Part shown: piece after piece, positions 1 through 9,407 of the stretch | Position numbering within the stretch: position 1 is the first letter of the stretch | Layout of the letters: the number at the start of each line of letters is the position of its first letter | NCBI RefSeq assembly: GCF_026191185.1 | Contig: NZ_JAPHOV010000001.1 | Span: 1,483,001-1,547,000, forward strand | Direction: 5' to 3' | Length of the DNA stretch: 64,000 nucleotides | Origin: Legionella sp. PATHC032 | GTDB taxonomy: Bacteria; Pseudomonadota; Gammaproteobacteria; Legionellales; Legionellaceae | Translations under genes and position numbers: made by a program | Notes under the pieces: generated by a model | The model's input: the letters and a program-made list of their open reading frames with translations, nothing else | The model's database searches: none | What the model was told of the DNA's origin: nothing

Positions 1-1
1 T

Positions 2-469
2 GAAGTAACTGATGAATTGCGAGATGAAAGTGAAGTGCATAAAGCAGTAAGTCAGTTACACTTACGTGTTGGACAAATTTTAAATGCCAATCGATCAAGA
101 CTTGAAAAACCGGTTATTGAAGCAGCTGAAGGTTTTCTTCATGATCTAGGGGTCATCCTGGAAGAAGATTCCAGGTTGAGATTTCCTCATGCACCAATAA
201 ACCAATATCTACTCGCTGATAAGTGCACCGATATTATATACAGCTATAAACCTTCTTTGGAGTCAGCTCCAGGAATTTGGAATCAGATCAAGGCTCATAT
301 CAATAACTTTATTGAAATAATCTTTGGTTTAGAGAATGTTTTACCAACGGCTCAGACTATGTTTGCAAAAGATGTGAATTTCACCATGTGCAAAAGAAAT
401 CTTTCCAGGTTAAAGGAGTCACTTGAAAGTGATGCACCTAGTTTGTTGTCTGTGCTGGTTAGTTGTTAA
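2..469 (+). CDS. C-terminal part of an unrecognised protein (5' end outside window)
   Basis: The frame is open from the left edge to a TAA at 467-469, so this is the last ~155 residues of a gene that begins outside the window; the TTG at 17 is probably not its start. The visible part is mostly helical and charged, with no membrane segment or catalytic motif that I recognise. It ends in a Ser/Leu-rich tail finishing in cysteine. A Dot/Icm effector tail is possible given the organism, but nothing in the visible part proves it. It converges on the MFS gene at 584-1969, with about 115 bases between them. Confidence 0.6.
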   Translation, partial: EVTDELRDESEVHKAVSQLHLRVGQILNANRSRLEKPVIEAAEGFLHDLGVILEEDSRLRFPHAPINQYLLADKCTDIIYSYKPSLESAPGIWNQIKAHINNFIEIIFGLENVLPTAQTMFAKDVNFTMCKRNLSRLKESLESDAPSLLSVLVSC

Positions 470-583
470 ATCGTCTTTGGATTTAATTAATTTCCATACA
501 CATTAAACTTTCTTGAATGACCAGATACTGTATCGATATGCATTGTCTTGGTCATCCTGGTGTCTGGTTAACAGTGATAAAAC

Positions 584-1969
584 CTAGGTAGGTGACTCAA
601 TTAGTTCCTTTCCATCCTCTTTCTTTAAGCTGGTAAATACCAATCCTGAAAAAATTGTAAGTATCCCTAAAGCAAAAAAGGTTAGATGAAAAATCTTAAC
701 TGTTAAAACAAAATGCTGCGAAATCTGGACAGTGAATAAACTCACCAGCAGGGCAGAAATTGCTACCCCAAAACTTTGGGATAACTGTTGGACTGTACTC
801 ATAATACTTGTTGCATAGCTCATATCATTATCGTCAATATTCGCATACGCAAGAGAGTTCATCCCTGTGTATTGTAACGCAATGAAAAATCCATAAAGAA
901 ATGTTAAAAAACCAATGTAGATGACAGAAGTACTTTGATTGATGGTGGCAAAGGACCATAAAGAAAAACAAACTAAAGCTGTATTTAAAATGAGTAATTT
1001 TTTATAGCCTAATTTTCGTAAGATAGAGAATGATAATGGCTTAACCAGGAACACACCCAATGCTACTGGCGTTAGTAACAATCCTGACAACTGGGGGGAG
1101 TATTCTAAAATAATTTGAAAGAGTAATGGCAATAAAAAGGGGATTCCCCCGAAACTTAAACGAGTTAATAAATTTCCAAATACCGCAATACGAAATGTTC
1201 TTATATTTAATAAAGTAACTTTTATTATAGGATTACTCTTGTTACGAGAATGTCTGGTATATCCAATTAACAGTAAGGCAGATAAAAGGATAATTAAAAC
1301 AGAGTAGCTGATATCTGCTTTAGTCTCACTAAACAGAGATAAACCTAAAGTTAAGAAGGCCAGGCCGGCTCCAAACAATACAAATCCTGATTTATCCAAA
1401 GGCGGGACTGATCTGGGCAGGATAGTTGGAAGCAGTTTATGAGATAAAAACATAGCGATTATGCCAACAGGGATATTAACCCAAAATATCCAGCGCCATG
1501 AAAAATAATCAGTAATAATACCGCCCAGCAAGGGACCAAGTAGCATGCCTAGAGATGCAATCATGACGACTATACTCATCTTTGTGATTAATTCGTGACG
1601 CTTACAAGTTCTGAGAATAATTAAACGTCCAACAGGCACGGTTAGTGAGCCGCCCAAACCTTGTATAATTCTAGCTAATACCAATTCCCAAAGGCTTTGA
1701 GTGAATCCACACCATAAGGAACTTAAGGTAAAGACACCGATAGCAGCTATAAATACCTTTTTTACACCATATTTATCAGCAATCCATCCACTTATAGGAA
1801 TAAAGATTGCCAAACTTAAAAGATAGCTAATGAGCGCAAGTTTGAGATCAATGGGATTGACCTCTAAACTATGAGCAATCACAGGGATTGCTGTGTTGAG
1901 AATAGTTGTATCAATCGCCTCCATAAACATGGCGCATGATACAATAAACATAATAATATTTTTCTTCAT
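584..1969 (-). CDS. MFS drug exporter, DHA2 (EmrB/MdtD-like) type
   Basis: A 461-residue polytopic inner-membrane protein. The first helix carries the DHA2 signature D-T-T-I-L-N-T-A-I-P (residues ~20-29). The loop between helices 2 and 3 has the general MFS motif as G-W-I-A-D-K-Y-G, and R-I-I-Q-G-L-G-G marks helix 4. The helix count fits the 14-helix family, which exports drugs or metabolites by proton antiport. No membrane-fusion partner lies nearby, so it probably works alone. The substrate cannot be read from sequence. It lies 28 bases downstream of plcA on the same strand, so co-transcription is possible. Confidence 0.85.
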   Translation of the reverse strand: MKKNIIMFIVSCAMFMEAIDTTILNTAIPVIAHSLEVNPIDLKLALISYLLSLAIFIPISGWIADKYGVKKVFIAAIGVFTLSSLWCGFTQSLWELVLARIIQGLGGSLTVPVGRLIILRTCKRHELITKMSIVVMIASLGMLLGPLLGGIITDYFSWRWIFWVNIPVGIIAMFLSHKLLPTILPRSVPPLDKSGFVLFGAGLAFLTLGLSLFSETKADISYSVLIILLSALLLIGYTRHSRNKSNPIIKVTLLNIRTFRIAVFGNLLTRLSFGGIPFLLPLLFQIILEYSPQLSGLLLTPVALGVFLVKPLSFSILRKLGYKKLLILNTALVCFSLWSFATINQSTSVIYIGFLTFLYGFFIALQYTGMNSLAYANIDDNDMSYATSIMSTVQQLSQSFGVAISALLVSLFTVQISQHFVLTVKIFHLTFFALGILTIFSGLVFTSLKKEDGKELIESPT

Positions 1970-1997
1970 AATGCCTGTTTTATAGAAGTTAGAACGT

Positions 1998-3254
1998 TTA
2001 ATTTTTATTAACCTGAAACTCTATTAGAGTTACAAGCCCGCTCCAGTATTTTGTCCAATGATGATCATAGTGGTCTTTGTTGTTAACACGCTTCAGCAAA
2101 ATACCATTTTCAACTTTGAATAATGGAGCTGTATCATTTATTTGTTCAATTTTAGAGTAGTCGGGAAACACATCCATCTCTGGGTAGTGTTCAGGAGTTA
2201 CTCCATTCATAAAAGTACTATGGATGCTATCTGCGGAACGTTGCATGGCATCCAGAATGACCATTCTTTGTAATTCAGCTTCAGGTTTGTATAAATAGCC
2301 ATCTCCATAGGCAAGCCAACTTATTCCTTCATAATTCACTACATTTAACCCATGTTGATTGTCTTCATTATGCATCAAATTGGCAATAAGAAGATTTAAA
2401 ACAGAAGGCAGTAAAATATCATGTCCTATGGCTCGTCTTGGAGTGCGCATATGCCCTGCAGAAAAAGAATCAGTTAAGTAATGATTAGCAAAAGCGTTTT
2501 GAGCATAAGCTAATTCAAGGAGTTTGTTAGCCTCATCGATAAGTCCCTGCTGCTTTTTCTCATAAGCTTTTAAAGCTGTTTTCAAAGCAAATCTATGACC
2601 TGTTTTATAAGCTACAATTGAATCAGGAACAAAGTGATCATAGTTGACTTCGGCTAATTTAATATAATTGCCAAAGGGTATAAAACCACTGATTATACTG
2701 CCGCCACAGGTCAGTTTGTTTAATTCCTTGCTAATAGCTGTGTCGTGCTGATTATAATAATCCCAATCGTTTGTTCCGTTTTGTTTTGATTTTTCGAGTT
2801 CGCTAGCCAGACTGGCAAAGAATTGATTAAGATGAGTTATTTGATTAAGAGGATTAGAGCAACGTTTGTCTTGTTTATTACCTAAAGTCCCAAGGGTGTC
2901 AAACTGGGCTTGGAAACATGCTAACCTGTTTTTCTCAGAGCAATTTGATATGGGTTTCGCTGGATTTCCAAACATATCACCACCGTACATCACGATATCG
3001 CCATAACTTAATTTACTCCCGTTGGGTAATGTCAGTTTTACAATACCAGTCTTGCTGTCATGGTTAGGCAAATGCAGTTGAACCCTATCCCCCAGATTTT
3101 TATGTTCCAGATTGGCAAAGCCTGCACCAAATTTTTCTAAAAATTGAATGGTCGTTGGTTGAGATATTGTTTTGACAGAAGACGCTGCATTGGCGCAGAT
3201 GTTATGGGTTATTAACAATGACAAAGACAAAGCTCGTGTGATATTCTTTAACAT
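1998..3254 (-). CDS. plcA: Zinc metallophospholipase C PlcA, secreted
   Basis: A 418-residue protein with a Sec signal peptide: a positive N-terminus, a hydrophobic core (residues ~9-20) and A-N-A-A as a likely cleavage zone. The central part contains H-Y-L-T-D-S-F-S-A-G-H followed by R-T-P-R and H-D-I, which are the zinc-binding features of the bacterial zinc phospholipase C family related to the Pseudomonas fluorescens enzyme. Length and organisation match L. pneumophila PlcA, known to be a type II secretion substrate that cleaves phosphatidylcholine-type lipids. It is divergent from rlmD. The symbol PlcA rather than PlcB is from memory of the neighbourhood (next to rlmD-relA). Confidence 0.85.
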   Translation of the reverse strand: MLKNITRALSLSLLITHNICANAASSVKTISQPTTIQFLEKFGAGFANLEHKNLGDRVQLHLPNHDSKTGIVKLTLPNGSKLSYGDIVMYGGDMFGNPAKPISNCSEKNRLACFQAQFDTLGTLGNKQDKRCSNPLNQITHLNQFFASLASELEKSKQNGTNDWDYYNQHDTAISKELNKLTCGGSIISGFIPFGNYIKLAEVNYDHFVPDSIVAYKTGHRFALKTALKAYEKKQQGLIDEANKLLELAYAQNAFANHYLTDSFSAGHMRTPRRAIGHDILLPSVLNLLIANLMHNEDNQHGLNVVNYEGISWLAYGDGYLYKPEAELQRMVILDAMQRSADSIHSTFMNGVTPEHYPEMDVFPDYSKIEQINDTAPLFKVENGILLKRVNNKDHYDHHWTKYWSGLVTLIEFQVNKN

Positions 3255-3276
3255 TATGCATTCCCTTGATTATTTA

Positions 3277-3305
3277 GCCCTTTAGTTGGGCATTTTTTGT
3301 TTTTT
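3277..3305 (+). terminator. Small GC hairpin followed by T-tracts, between plcA and rlmD
   Basis: GCCC (3277-3280), a 7-base loop and GGGC (3288-3291) are followed by ATTTTTTGTTTTTTG. The shape is that of a weak intrinsic terminator reading rightwards. It lies in a divergent intergenic region, where it could stop transcripts antisense to plcA or act as a leader structure for rlmD. The stem is only four base pairs, so this may be chance. Confidence 0.25.
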
Positions 3306-3374
3306 GTATCCATACAACATTCTAAAAATGTAGCATGAGATTTTTATAATTGATAATTATTTGAGAATCATTTC

Positions 3375-4709
3375 ATGAGAAAAGTTAAGCCAAAATTAAA
3401 TCTTACTCCAGAAACCGCACAGATTGTCAATTTAAGCCATGATGGGAAGGGGATAGCACGAATTAATGGCAAGGCGACTTTTATTCAGGGAGCGTTACCC
3501 GGTGAAGTGGTTGAATTTCAGTATACACGGGTAAAAAAGGATTTTGATGAAGGTAAATTATTATCGATTGTTGAACCTTCAACTCTAAGAGTTGAACCAA
3601 AATGCCCTCATTATCAGATGTGCGGAGGTTGTTCTTTGCAACATATGAGTGCCGAGGAACAAATTCGTTTTAAACAATCCCATCTTTTGGACTTACTATC
3701 ACGGTATGGCCACACTGAACCTCAAACAGTACTGTCGCCTTTAACAAGCCATCATTGGAATTATAGAAATAAAGCTCGTTTAAGTACCCGCTTTGTAGAA
3801 AAAAAACAAACCGCCCTGATTGGATTTAGAGAGAGGAATAACCCAAGGTTTATCACGGAGATAAATCAATGCCCCATTCTTAATTCAAAAATAGATGCTG
3901 ATATTGTTCATTTGAGAAAATTAATCGATACAATGGAGGATAAGCATTGTATCGCACAAATTGAAGTGGCTGCAGGTGACAATGAAGTAGCACTGATTTT
4001 CCGAAATCTATCTCCATTAACAGAACAAGATGAGTTAAACATTCGGGAGTTTGCGCAACAATTCCAATACAAGGTATTCCTGCAGCCAGGTGGGGCTGAT
4101 TCAGTTTTTTGTTTTTATCCTTCAAATACGCATGATTATTTGACTTATGAGCTGCCAGATTATCAAATTACCTTTCAATTTCATCCTAACGATTTTACTC
4201 AGGTAAATGCCGAGTTAAACAGAAAGATGGTAACGCAGGCAATCCAGTTAATGGAATTAAAAAATTCTGATATCGTGCTAGACTTATTTTGTGGACTGGG
4301 TAATTTTTCGCTTCCCATGGCTAAACATTGCTCTCAAGTTATCGGTGTCGAAGGCAATAAGAACATGGTTGAAAGAGCCTATATGAATGCCAAGTCTAAT
4401 CATATTACCAATGTGGATTTTTATGTCGCTAATCTTGATGATGTGATGGAAGTTAGGAATCTGGTTAATACGTCTTTTAGCAAGGTTTTAATCGATCCCC
4501 CCCGGTCTGGTGCGCTTGAAATTGCAAAACAAATTGATGCAATTGATCCCGAGCGCATAGTATATGTATCCTGTAACCCGATAACATTAGCTCGAGATAC
4601 AGATATATTGGTTAATCAAAAAGGTTACGTTTTGATAACAGCTGGGGTAATGGATATGTTTCCTCATACAGCGCATGTCGAGTCTATAGCCTTGTTTCAA
4701 AAAGGATAA
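3375..4709 (+). CDS. rlmD: 23S rRNA (uracil-C5)-methyltransferase RlmD (RumA)
   Basis: Methylates U1939 of 23S rRNA with SAM. The 444 residues show an N-terminal TRAM domain (~1-68), a 4Fe-4S cluster motif [10 protein letters not shown] (~77-86), and a C-terminal SAM domain with [10 protein letters not shown]. Near the end is the catalytic block Y-V-S-C-N-P, whose cysteine forms the covalent RNA adduct, preceded by D-P-P-R-S-G. All key residues are present and the length is normal. It ends 5 bases before relA, the same rlmD-relA arrangement as in other gammaproteobacteria, so the two are probably co-transcribed. Confidence 0.95.
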   Translation: MRKVKPKLNLTPETAQIVNLSHDGKGIARINGKATFIQGALPGEVVEFQYTRVKKDFDEGKLLSIVEPSTLRVEPKCPHYQMCGGCSLQHMSAEEQIRFKQSHLLDLLSRYGHTEPQTVLSPLTSHHWNYRNKARLSTRFVEKKQTALIGFRERNNPRFITEINQCPILNSKIDADIVHLRKLIDTMEDKHCIAQIEVAAGDNEVALIFRNLSPLTEQDELNIREFAQQFQYKVFLQPGGADSVFCFYPSNTHDYLTYELPDYQITFQFHPNDFTQVNAELNRKMVTQAIQLMELKNSDIVLDLFCGLGNFSLPMAKHCSQVIGVEGNKNMVERAYMNAKSNHITNVDFYVANLDDVMEVRNLVNTSFSKVLIDPPRSGALEIAKQIDAIDPERIVYVSCNPITLARDTDILVNQKGYVLITAGVMDMFPHTAHVESIALFQKG

Positions 4710-4714
4710 TAAGT

Positions 4715-6919
4715 ATGGTAAGAGTAAAAGATACGACTCCGTTGACGCCGGATGGTAGTATTGACGTAGAGATGTGGTTACATCATCTCGGTTCAAAAGG
4801 ATATTTGGATAATCTCGAGCTCGTAAGAAATGCCTGTACTTTAAGTCAATTGGCCGGTCAGGATCATGCTACTGAAACAGGACAAACCTGTTTACAACAA
4901 GGGTTATCAATGGCTGATTTGCTTGCTGACCTGGAAGTAGATCAGGAAACTCTGGCCGCAGCTATTATTTTTGAAAATGTTCATTATGCGGATTTATCCA
5001 TTGACGATGTTGAGGAGCAATTGGGGCACAACATTGCCAAATTGGTCAAAGGCATAGAAAAAATGAGTGCCATGAACAATTTCCAGGCTTTAAACAAATA
5101 CCCGCAAAACAAAAATCAAATTGATAATATTCGTAAAATGCTCCTTGCGATGGTTGATGATGTGCGAGTTGTTTTAATCAAACTGGCGGAGTGCTTATGT
5201 ATTTTAAGAACGGCAGGGCATCTATCTGAAACGGTACGTAAGCAATTGGCAACCGAAGCCATGGAAATTTACGCACCTCTAGCTAACCGCTTGGGAATAG
5301 GGGCAATCAAATGGGAAATGGAAGACTTGGCTTTCCGGTATTTGCACCCAGAAGAATATAAGGCGATTGCCAAGGGATTGAAAGCTAAACGATTGGAAAG
5401 AGACAGCTTTGTCAATCGTATTGTCGAACAGCTTGAGCATCAGATTCGAGCAACAGGAGCTCGTCACTTTGCCGTTTATGGCCGTTCAAAACATATCCAT
5501 AGTATTTATAAAAAGATGAAGCGCAAAAATGTATCATTAGACGAGATATATGATGCAACAGCTGTTCGTATTCTGTTAGATACCGAGGCACAATGTTATG
5601 AAGTGTTAGGCATGGTTCATACTTTGTGGAAGCAAATTCCAGCAGAGTTTGATGATTACATCATCAATCCAAAATCCAATGGTTATCAGTCTCTTCATAC
5701 CGCAGTAGAGGGTCCAGAAGGAAGAGTTTTTGAAGTACAAATCAGAACTTTCCATATGCATGATTTGGCCGAGATGGGGGTGGCAGCCCATTGGAAATAC
5801 AAAGAAGGTGCTGTATCACAAAAAGAAAGCCATGAGCGTAAAATAGAGTGGTTAAGAGACGTTTTGGCATGGCATCAGGAAATGGCAGCTAATAAGGGCA
5901 TTGCAGAAAATGTCACAACTGAATTTCTTGAAGACAGAGTGTATGTCTTTACTCCCGATGGAGACGTATTGGATTTACCCCATGGAGTGACTCCTTTGGA
6001 TTTCGCCTATCATGTTCATAGTAATTTGGGACATCGTTGCCGGGGTGCCAAAGTTAATGGCCATATTGTGCCTTTGACTTATCAATTAAAAACGGGAGAC
6101 CGGGTTGAAGTATTGACTGGAAAAGAAATCAAACCATCAAGGGATTGGATTAATCCTCATCTGAATTATTTAAAGACTGCAAGAGCCAAGGCTAAAGTGT
6201 TGCATTGGTTTAAAATGCAAGATTATGAAGATAATCTGAGAGATGGTCGTGAGCTACTGGAGAAGGAATTAAAATCTTTAGGTATTAAATCGGATAAACT
6301 GAATGAAGTTCTTACGGCATTGAATTATAAAAAAGCGGATGATCTTTATGCCAGTTTAGGGCGCGGTGATATTAAAATAGGACAGATTATTAATCGATTG
6401 GCACCGCCAGATACTTCAGAGCAGAATTTACAGAAATTTGTAAGACAACAGCAAAAACCAGAAGTTACAGGCAGTGATCTTCGCATTGAAGGAGTTGGGA
6501 ATTTATTAACATTTATGGCCAGATGCTGCCAACCTGTCCCTGGTGATGAAATAGTGGGATATATCACCATTGGAAGAGGGGTATCGGTTCATCGTAAAGA
6601 TTGTCCTAATATTATTCATGCCAGTGAGAAACAAAAGCGTCGATTTATCCAGGTGAATTGGGGTACAGCAACACGAGAAAATTATGTCGTTAATGTTTTG
6701 ATTAAAGCCTTTGATCGTTCGGAGTTGTTGAAGGATGTTACTTCTCTGCTTTCAAATGAAAAAGCGCATGTTTATGCTTTACAGACTCATAGCAATAAAC
6801 ATGAAAATATGGCTTATATCACTTTAACAGTTGAGATCGATGGCTTGAACAGTTTGTCGCGCTTATTAACTAAATTGGAGCAAATTCCTAATGTGCTGGA
6901 AGCAAGAAGGCAGTTATAG
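4715..6919 (+). CDS. relA: (p)ppGpp synthetase RelA
   Basis: Ribosome-associated GTP/GDP pyrophosphokinase of the stringent response; in Legionella (p)ppGpp drives the switch to the transmissive phase. Its 734 residues follow the RelA order: a degenerate HD hydrolase-like domain (the H-D pair is missing, here around F-E-N-V-H-Y-A-D), a synthetase domain with G-Y-Q-S-L-H-T and E-V-Q-I-R-T, a TGS domain (V-Y-V-F-T-P-D-G-D-V), a zinc-finger/CC region with C-C-Q-P-V-P-G-D, and a C-terminal ACT domain. Loss of the HD residues indicates a synthase-only enzyme, so a separate SpoT is expected elsewhere. It follows rlmD by 5 bases. Confidence 0.97.
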   Translation: MVRVKDTTPLTPDGSIDVEMWLHHLGSKGYLDNLELVRNACTLSQLAGQDHATETGQTCLQQGLSMADLLADLEVDQETLAAAIIFENVHYADLSIDDVEEQLGHNIAKLVKGIEKMSAMNNFQALNKYPQNKNQIDNIRKMLLAMVDDVRVVLIKLAECLCILRTAGHLSETVRKQLATEAMEIYAPLANRLGIGAIKWEMEDLAFRYLHPEEYKAIAKGLKAKRLERDSFVNRIVEQLEHQIRATGARHFAVYGRSKHIHSIYKKMKRKNVSLDEIYDATAVRILLDTEAQCYEVLGMVHTLWKQIPAEFDDYIINPKSNGYQSLHTAVEGPEGRVFEVQIRTFHMHDLAEMGVAAHWKYKEGAVSQKESHERKIEWLRDVLAWHQEMAANKGIAENVTTEFLEDRVYVFTPDGDVLDLPHGVTPLDFAYHVHSNLGHRCRGAKVNGHIVPLTYQLKTGDRVEVLTGKEIKPSRDWINPHLNYLKTARAKAKVLHWFKMQDYEDNLRDGRELLEKELKSLGIKSDKLNEVLTALNYKKADDLYASLGRGDIKIGQIINRLAPPDTSEQNLQKFVRQQQKPEVTGSDLRIEGVGNLLTFMARCCQPVPGDEIVGYITIGRGVSVHRKDCPNIIHASEKQKRRFIQVNWGTATRENYVVNVLIKAFDRSELLKDVTSLLSNEKAHVYALQTHSNKHENMAYITLTVEIDGLNSLSRLLTKLEQIPNVLEARRQL

Positions 6920-6976
6920 CTTTGGTATGTTCAAGGCGATAGGGCTCATGCGATAAGTAATGCTATGAGATTGATA

Positions 6977-7342
6977 TTAGAAGATAAATCCTGCAACAAC
7001 TGCTCGGTGTTCGCTCAATAAGACGTTATAAGTTCTACAAGCGGCACCTATGGACATGCATTCGATACCAATTCTTTTTTGTGATAATTGACTGATTAAA
7101 GTGACAGGTAATATGTTGCCTGTTTGCAGATGGCCAATAATAATTAATTCAGGATTGCTTCCCAATAATAAATCAATGTATGAATCATTTATATCCTGGA
7201 TATCTTTAATTACAAAATCAGTAATGATTTCTTTCTTGGAAACAATTAAACTACTTTCATAAATTATGGAATTAATCTGAATCTTTTTATCGCTGTAAGC
7301 TTGTACTGCATGTTGCTCTGCAGTTTCTAGATTGATATTCAT
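6977..7342 (-). CDS. Mth938/NDUFAF3-like domain protein (DUF498)
   Basis: A 121-residue single-domain protein. The pattern of an early acidic strand, P-E-L-I-I-I-G-H, then G-I-E-C-M-S-I-G-A-A-C-R-T-Y-N and a final E-H-R-A-V-V-A-G-F matches the Mth938 (DUF498/NDUFAF3) family. The human relative is a complex I assembly factor; the bacterial role is not defined. There is no signal peptide or membrane helix. It converges on relA and diverges from the aminotransferase gene at 7401. Confidence 0.8.
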   Translation of the reverse strand: MNINLETAEQHAVQAYSDKKIQINSIIYESSLIVSKKEIITDFVIKDIQDINDSYIDLLLGSNPELIIIGHLQTGNILPVTLISQLSQKRIGIECMSIGAACRTYNVLLSEHRAVVAGFIF

Positions 7343-7400
7343 GATTTTAAAAAGTTCATTAGTTTATAATGGCTAACAGTATATCACAGAGGTCAATATT

Positions 7401-8594
7401 ATGAGTCAATTTCCACGCATTAAACGCTTACCCCCTTATGTATTCAATACAATAAACCAGCTTAAGATGGAAGCACGGGCGCGAGGAGAGGATATTATAG
7501 ACTTTGGTATGGGAAATCCTGATCAGCCAACTCCGCCTCATATTGTTAATAAGCTTATAGAGGTTGCTCAAAGACCTGATACGCATCGATATTCAATGTC
7601 GAAAGGAATCCCGAGATTACGTCGAGCGATGGCAACGTGGTACCTGCGCCATTATGATGTTCATCTGGACAGTGAAAAACAAATATTAGCTACAATAGGG
7701 TCTAAAGAGGGACTTGCTCATTTGGCTTTGGCAATTTCGGGCCCTGGTGATACGGTGCTTGTTCCTGACCCCGCTTATCCTATCCATACCTATGGGTTTA
7801 TCATTGCTGGCGCTAATGTAAAGCAAATACCTTTAATCGATGAGATTCAATTTTTGGCTGCTGTTGAAGATGCTATTAACAGAACCTGGCCAAAACCCAA
7901 AGCCTTGGTTTTAAATTTTCCGGCAAATCCAAGTACTCACTGTGTTGAATATGAATTTTTTGAAAAGGTGGTTGATCTTGCCAAGCGTAATAATATTTGG
8001 ATTATTCATGATTTGGCATATGCGGATATAGTTTTTGATGGGTATAAAGCCCCTTCAATTTTACAAGTTCCTGGTGCTATAGACATTGCAATAGAAACTT
8101 ACTCAATGTCCAAATCTTATAATATGCCTGGCTGGCGTGTTGGGTTTGCTTGTGGTAATGAAGAGTTAGTGGCTGCCTTAACACGTATAAAATCCTACTT
8201 GGATTATGGTACTTTTACTCCAATCCAGGTTGCTGCTATTACAGCACTGGAAGGTCCTGATGACTGTGTGTTGGAAATAAGAAATCTTTATGAAAAACGG
8301 CGTAATCTTTTGTGTGATGGATTAAATGACATTGGCTGGGAAGTGAGCAAACCTAAAGGTACCATGTTTGTTTGGGCACCTATTCCTCTCAATTACCGTG
8401 CTATGGGGTCACTTGAATTCAGTAAATATTTATTGAAGGAAGCTCAAGTCGCTGTTTCACCCGGCATAGGTTTTGGACAGCAGGGCGACGGTTATGTCCG
8501 ATTCGGCTTAATTGAAAATAAAGACAGAATAAGACAGGCCTTAAGAAATTTAAAAGCCTTGTTTAAAAGAGATGGTTTGCTAAAGGCTATTTAA
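7401..8594 (+). CDS. alaC: Class I/II aminotransferase, AlaC-like
   Basis: A 397-residue fold-type I PLP aminotransferase. Recognisable features are the N-terminal [12 protein letters not shown], the substrate-side N-F-P-A-N-P-S-T, the D-L-A-Y-A-D cofactor loop and [12 protein letters not shown], with the Schiff-base lysine. The closest family is E. coli AlaC (glutamate-pyruvate aminotransferase); aspartate or other amino donors are possible. Many genomes place this gene just before homoserine dehydrogenase, which is not the case here; instead it is followed after 3 bases by the RpfE-like gene and then recJ, probably as one operon. Confidence 0.85.
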   Translation: MSQFPRIKRLPPYVFNTINQLKMEARARGEDIIDFGMGNPDQPTPPHIVNKLIEVAQRPDTHRYSMSKGIPRLRRAMATWYLRHYDVHLDSEKQILATIGSKEGLAHLALAISGPGDTVLVPDPAYPIHTYGFIIAGANVKQIPLIDEIQFLAAVEDAINRTWPKPKALVLNFPANPSTHCVEYEFFEKVVDLAKRNNIWIIHDLAYADIVFDGYKAPSILQVPGAIDIAIETYSMSKSYNMPGWRVGFACGNEELVAALTRIKSYLDYGTFTPIQVAAITALEGPDDCVLEIRNLYEKRRNLLCDGLNDIGWEVSKPKGTMFVWAPIPLNYRAMGSLEFSKYLLKEAQVAVSPGIGFGQQGDGYVRFGLIENKDRIRQALRNLKALFKRDGLLKAI

Positions 8595-8597
8595 ACA

Positions 8598-9407
8598 ATG
8601 AATGTCATTATAAACACAGAAGGCAGTTGTGATAGCAAAGAGGGCAGATTGTTGAAATCGCAAGGCTTGGCAGTGCTTAATTTGTTAGCATGTGGCGGTT
8701 ATGACCTTGCAAATCCACCAGCAGGTAAGCTATTGAAATCCAGCCGTAATCTTGAGGGGGATTGGGTAATTTTAACTCCCATGCATTGGCAGGCATCGCA
8801 TAATGATGCTGTCATTGTCGCTATTGATAACGATTTACGAGTAACAGATGAAGAGGTGAAATATTGGTTTGATTTATATTCTGTCTATTTAGCGGAAGAA
8901 AGGATGAGCCTGTATTTTTATGATAAATATACTTGGCTATTGCGAGTTGATGATAAGCCACCTCTTAATGCCAAGCCAATTTACCAGGTGTTAGACAAGT
9001 CTTTGATGCCGGAATTATCGCACCTGGATGAGACTATGTATTGGCAAAAATTTTTTACTGAAAGCCAAATGTTTTTCTCCTCTAACCCTCGGAAATCGTT
9101 AATTAATGGCATCTGGGCATGGGGTAGTGGCCAACTTAAAGATAAAAACACAATCTCAATTTGCACAGACAAGCATTTTTTGGATATAGCTCAAGTTTAC
9201 TCTTCGAGTGTGACTTTATATGACCCATCAGTGAATCTGAGTAAATTCGAAGTTGTTTTATTACATAGCATTGATTCTCTAAGCGAATCACATCAAATTG
9301 AAATAAAAAAAATACCTGCACATTGGTACTGGAACAATTGTATTTTAATTAAAGCGAAATCTCATTGGTTTACTCGATTATGGAGAAGTCTGACGCATGC
9401 TGATTAA
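8598..9407 (+). CDS. RpfE-like protein (phosphoglycerate-mutase-related family)
   Basis: A 269-residue soluble protein. The early L-T-P-M-H-W-Q and the central T-E-S-Q-M-F-F followed by N-P and I-W-A-W-G-S-G resemble the RpfE family of Xanthomonas, where the gene also sits beside recJ. Such proteins are often labelled cofactor-independent phosphoglycerate mutase-like, but I see no complete catalytic set here and would not assign an enzyme activity. It overlaps the start of recJ by 11 bases, indicating translational coupling. Confidence 0.55.
   Translation: MNVIINTEGSCDSKEGRLLKSQGLAVLNLLACGGYDLANPPAGKLLKSSRNLEGDWVILTPMHWQASHNDAVIVAIDNDLRVTDEEVKYWFDLYSVYLAEERMSLYFYDKYTWLLRVDDKPPLNAKPIYQVLDKSLMPELSHLDETMYWQKFFTESQMFFSSNPRKSLINGIWAWGSGQLKDKNTISICTDKHFLDIAQVYSSSVTLYDPSVNLSKFEVVLLHSIDSLSESHQIEIKKIPAHWYWNNCILIKAKSHWFTRLWRSLTHAD

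Noticed and set aside
584..1969. Reading the MFS protein as a type IV effector
   Set aside because: It is a complete polytopic transporter with DHA2 motifs; nothing supports translocation.
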